Both the position numbers and the translations under genes were made by a program. From Skeletonema tropicum (Eukaryota; Bacillariophyta; Thalassiosirophyceae; Thalassiosirales; Thalassiosiraceae), in NCBI GenBank assembly GCA_037178625.1, contig CM074135.1:2172001-2236000 (forward strand): a stretch of DNA of 64,000 bases. Reading direction: 5' to 3'. This document shows positions 63,245 to 64,000 of the stretch, piece by piece. The notes under the pieces are model-generated. The model saw nothing but the letters and a program-made list of their open reading frames with translations, searched no databases and was not told where the DNA came from. The stretch's first letter is position 1. Every line of letters begins with the position of its first letter.

Positions 63245-64000
63245 AGCGATCTCGTAAGTATGTGGATCTTAATTAGAAGTATGGGTTATCACCAAGCTCT
63301 CCTCGTTTGGACCTGATTGATAGGTGATTTGGGTATGTAGTACTGCGCTAGGGCTGAGGTATGTATGCTTTGACATTCAAAGTATTACCCTCAGTAGTAC
63401 GAAACCAGTGATCCAATGACAGTTTTATTCACTTTTCGCGCGATGTAAGTAGTGTTGTATTGCCCTCAATTCAAAAATGACCACCGGGCACAGTCGAGGC
63501 TCGTCCACCTTCCCCGGAAATCGAAGGGGCTACTGCTATATGTATGTACTGGTCTGTGGCGGAGGTCAGAAAGAGTGACTCGAAGCGAATCGAACTTCCG
63601 TCGGTGCGAGTTGAAGAATGTTACTTTGCTTCTTGTATCGTATTCCCTCAGGAACATTGTACATTGTGCCGTGCCACCTTCACCTGAAAGTCCATTCAAG
63701 GAGACTGGTCTGTGAGGTCCAGTAAATAGTTAGATTTAGATGTCGCAGAAAGAAGAAAGAGTAGACTCAAATCACTTCGTCATACTTCCGCCGCGAACTG
63801 CGGCGTTTATGTTACATTTCATTCCCTACCATACCTCTATCGAAGAAGGCTTTCACTTTCAATGAGATAGAGTAGATTATTTTAGTTACTACTTGCTACC
63901 TGCTACACTTGATTTTGGGCCTTCTTGTCCAATCCCTTCTTGACTTCGTCCTCATCTTTACCATGTCACCATCTGCACCAGTTTCATACAACACTGGAAA
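63245..64000. other. Gene-free right edge
   Basis: This is the upstream side of the RhaT-like gene. No ORF with recognisable features is seen. A gene may begin beyond the window. Confidence 0.35.

Noticed and set aside
63452..63715. 87-aa ORF near the right edge, and a tRNA-like GAATCGAACT word at 63588
   Set aside because: The ORF shows no family features, and no cloverleaf could be drawn around the word.

Overview
The window looks like nuclear DNA of a diatom, probably a centric one. Several proteins start with a signal peptide followed at once by Phe, the plastid-import pattern of diatoms. Introns are short (about 80-140 bp, GT-AG). There is a diatom-type cyclin, two membrane-anchored LRR proteins with a Cys-rich tail, and algal-type retroelements. 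This is inference from gene content; no species is claimed.

Layout. 0.6-7.0 kb: a small zinc-finger ORF, a plastid-targeted EF-G-like GTPase (2 exons) and a RINT1/TIP20-like tethering protein. 7.7-18.1 kb: a 10.35-kb element bounded by 89-bp terminal inverted repeats (78/89 identical without gaps, the outer 39 bp perfect). It carries a LINE-type polyprotein (endonuclease, reverse transcriptase, RNase H, zinc knuckle), a divergent RING-finger protein of 1128 aa and a small basic protein. 18.2-19.6 kb: a broken, 5'-truncated non-LTR retrotransposon. 19.8-21.4 kb: an LRR membrane protein. 21.6-22.4 kb: a 359-bp MITE with an 8-bp target duplication, then three copies of a palindrome. 22.9-29.4 kb: a DIRS-like tyrosine-recombinase retrotransposon with a candidate -1 frameshift site, followed by a minisatellite. 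30-35 kb: repeat-rich DNA with one small spliced gene and a foldback element. 35.8-51.6 kb: host genes for a PPR protein, a Lys-rich protein, an HMG-box/FHA protein, a 2OG-Fe(II) dioxygenase, a four-exon repeat/LRR membrane protein, a GH38 alpha-mannosidase and a cyclin. 51.6-55.9 kb: gene-free, with a 28-bp inverted repeat 1.5 kb apart. 55.9-61.4 kb: a six-exon, 1660-aa membrane protein ending in a leishmanolysin-like domain without its catalytic motif. 62.0-63.2 kb: a RhaT-like transporter broken by two frame changes.

Host genes serve plastid translation and RNA handling, secretory traffic, glycan turnover, the cell surface and cell-cycle control. The best candidate for a new system is the 10.35-kb element: LINE-type enzymes are not normally flanked by terminal inverted repeats. 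All family calls come from reading motifs; no database search was run.
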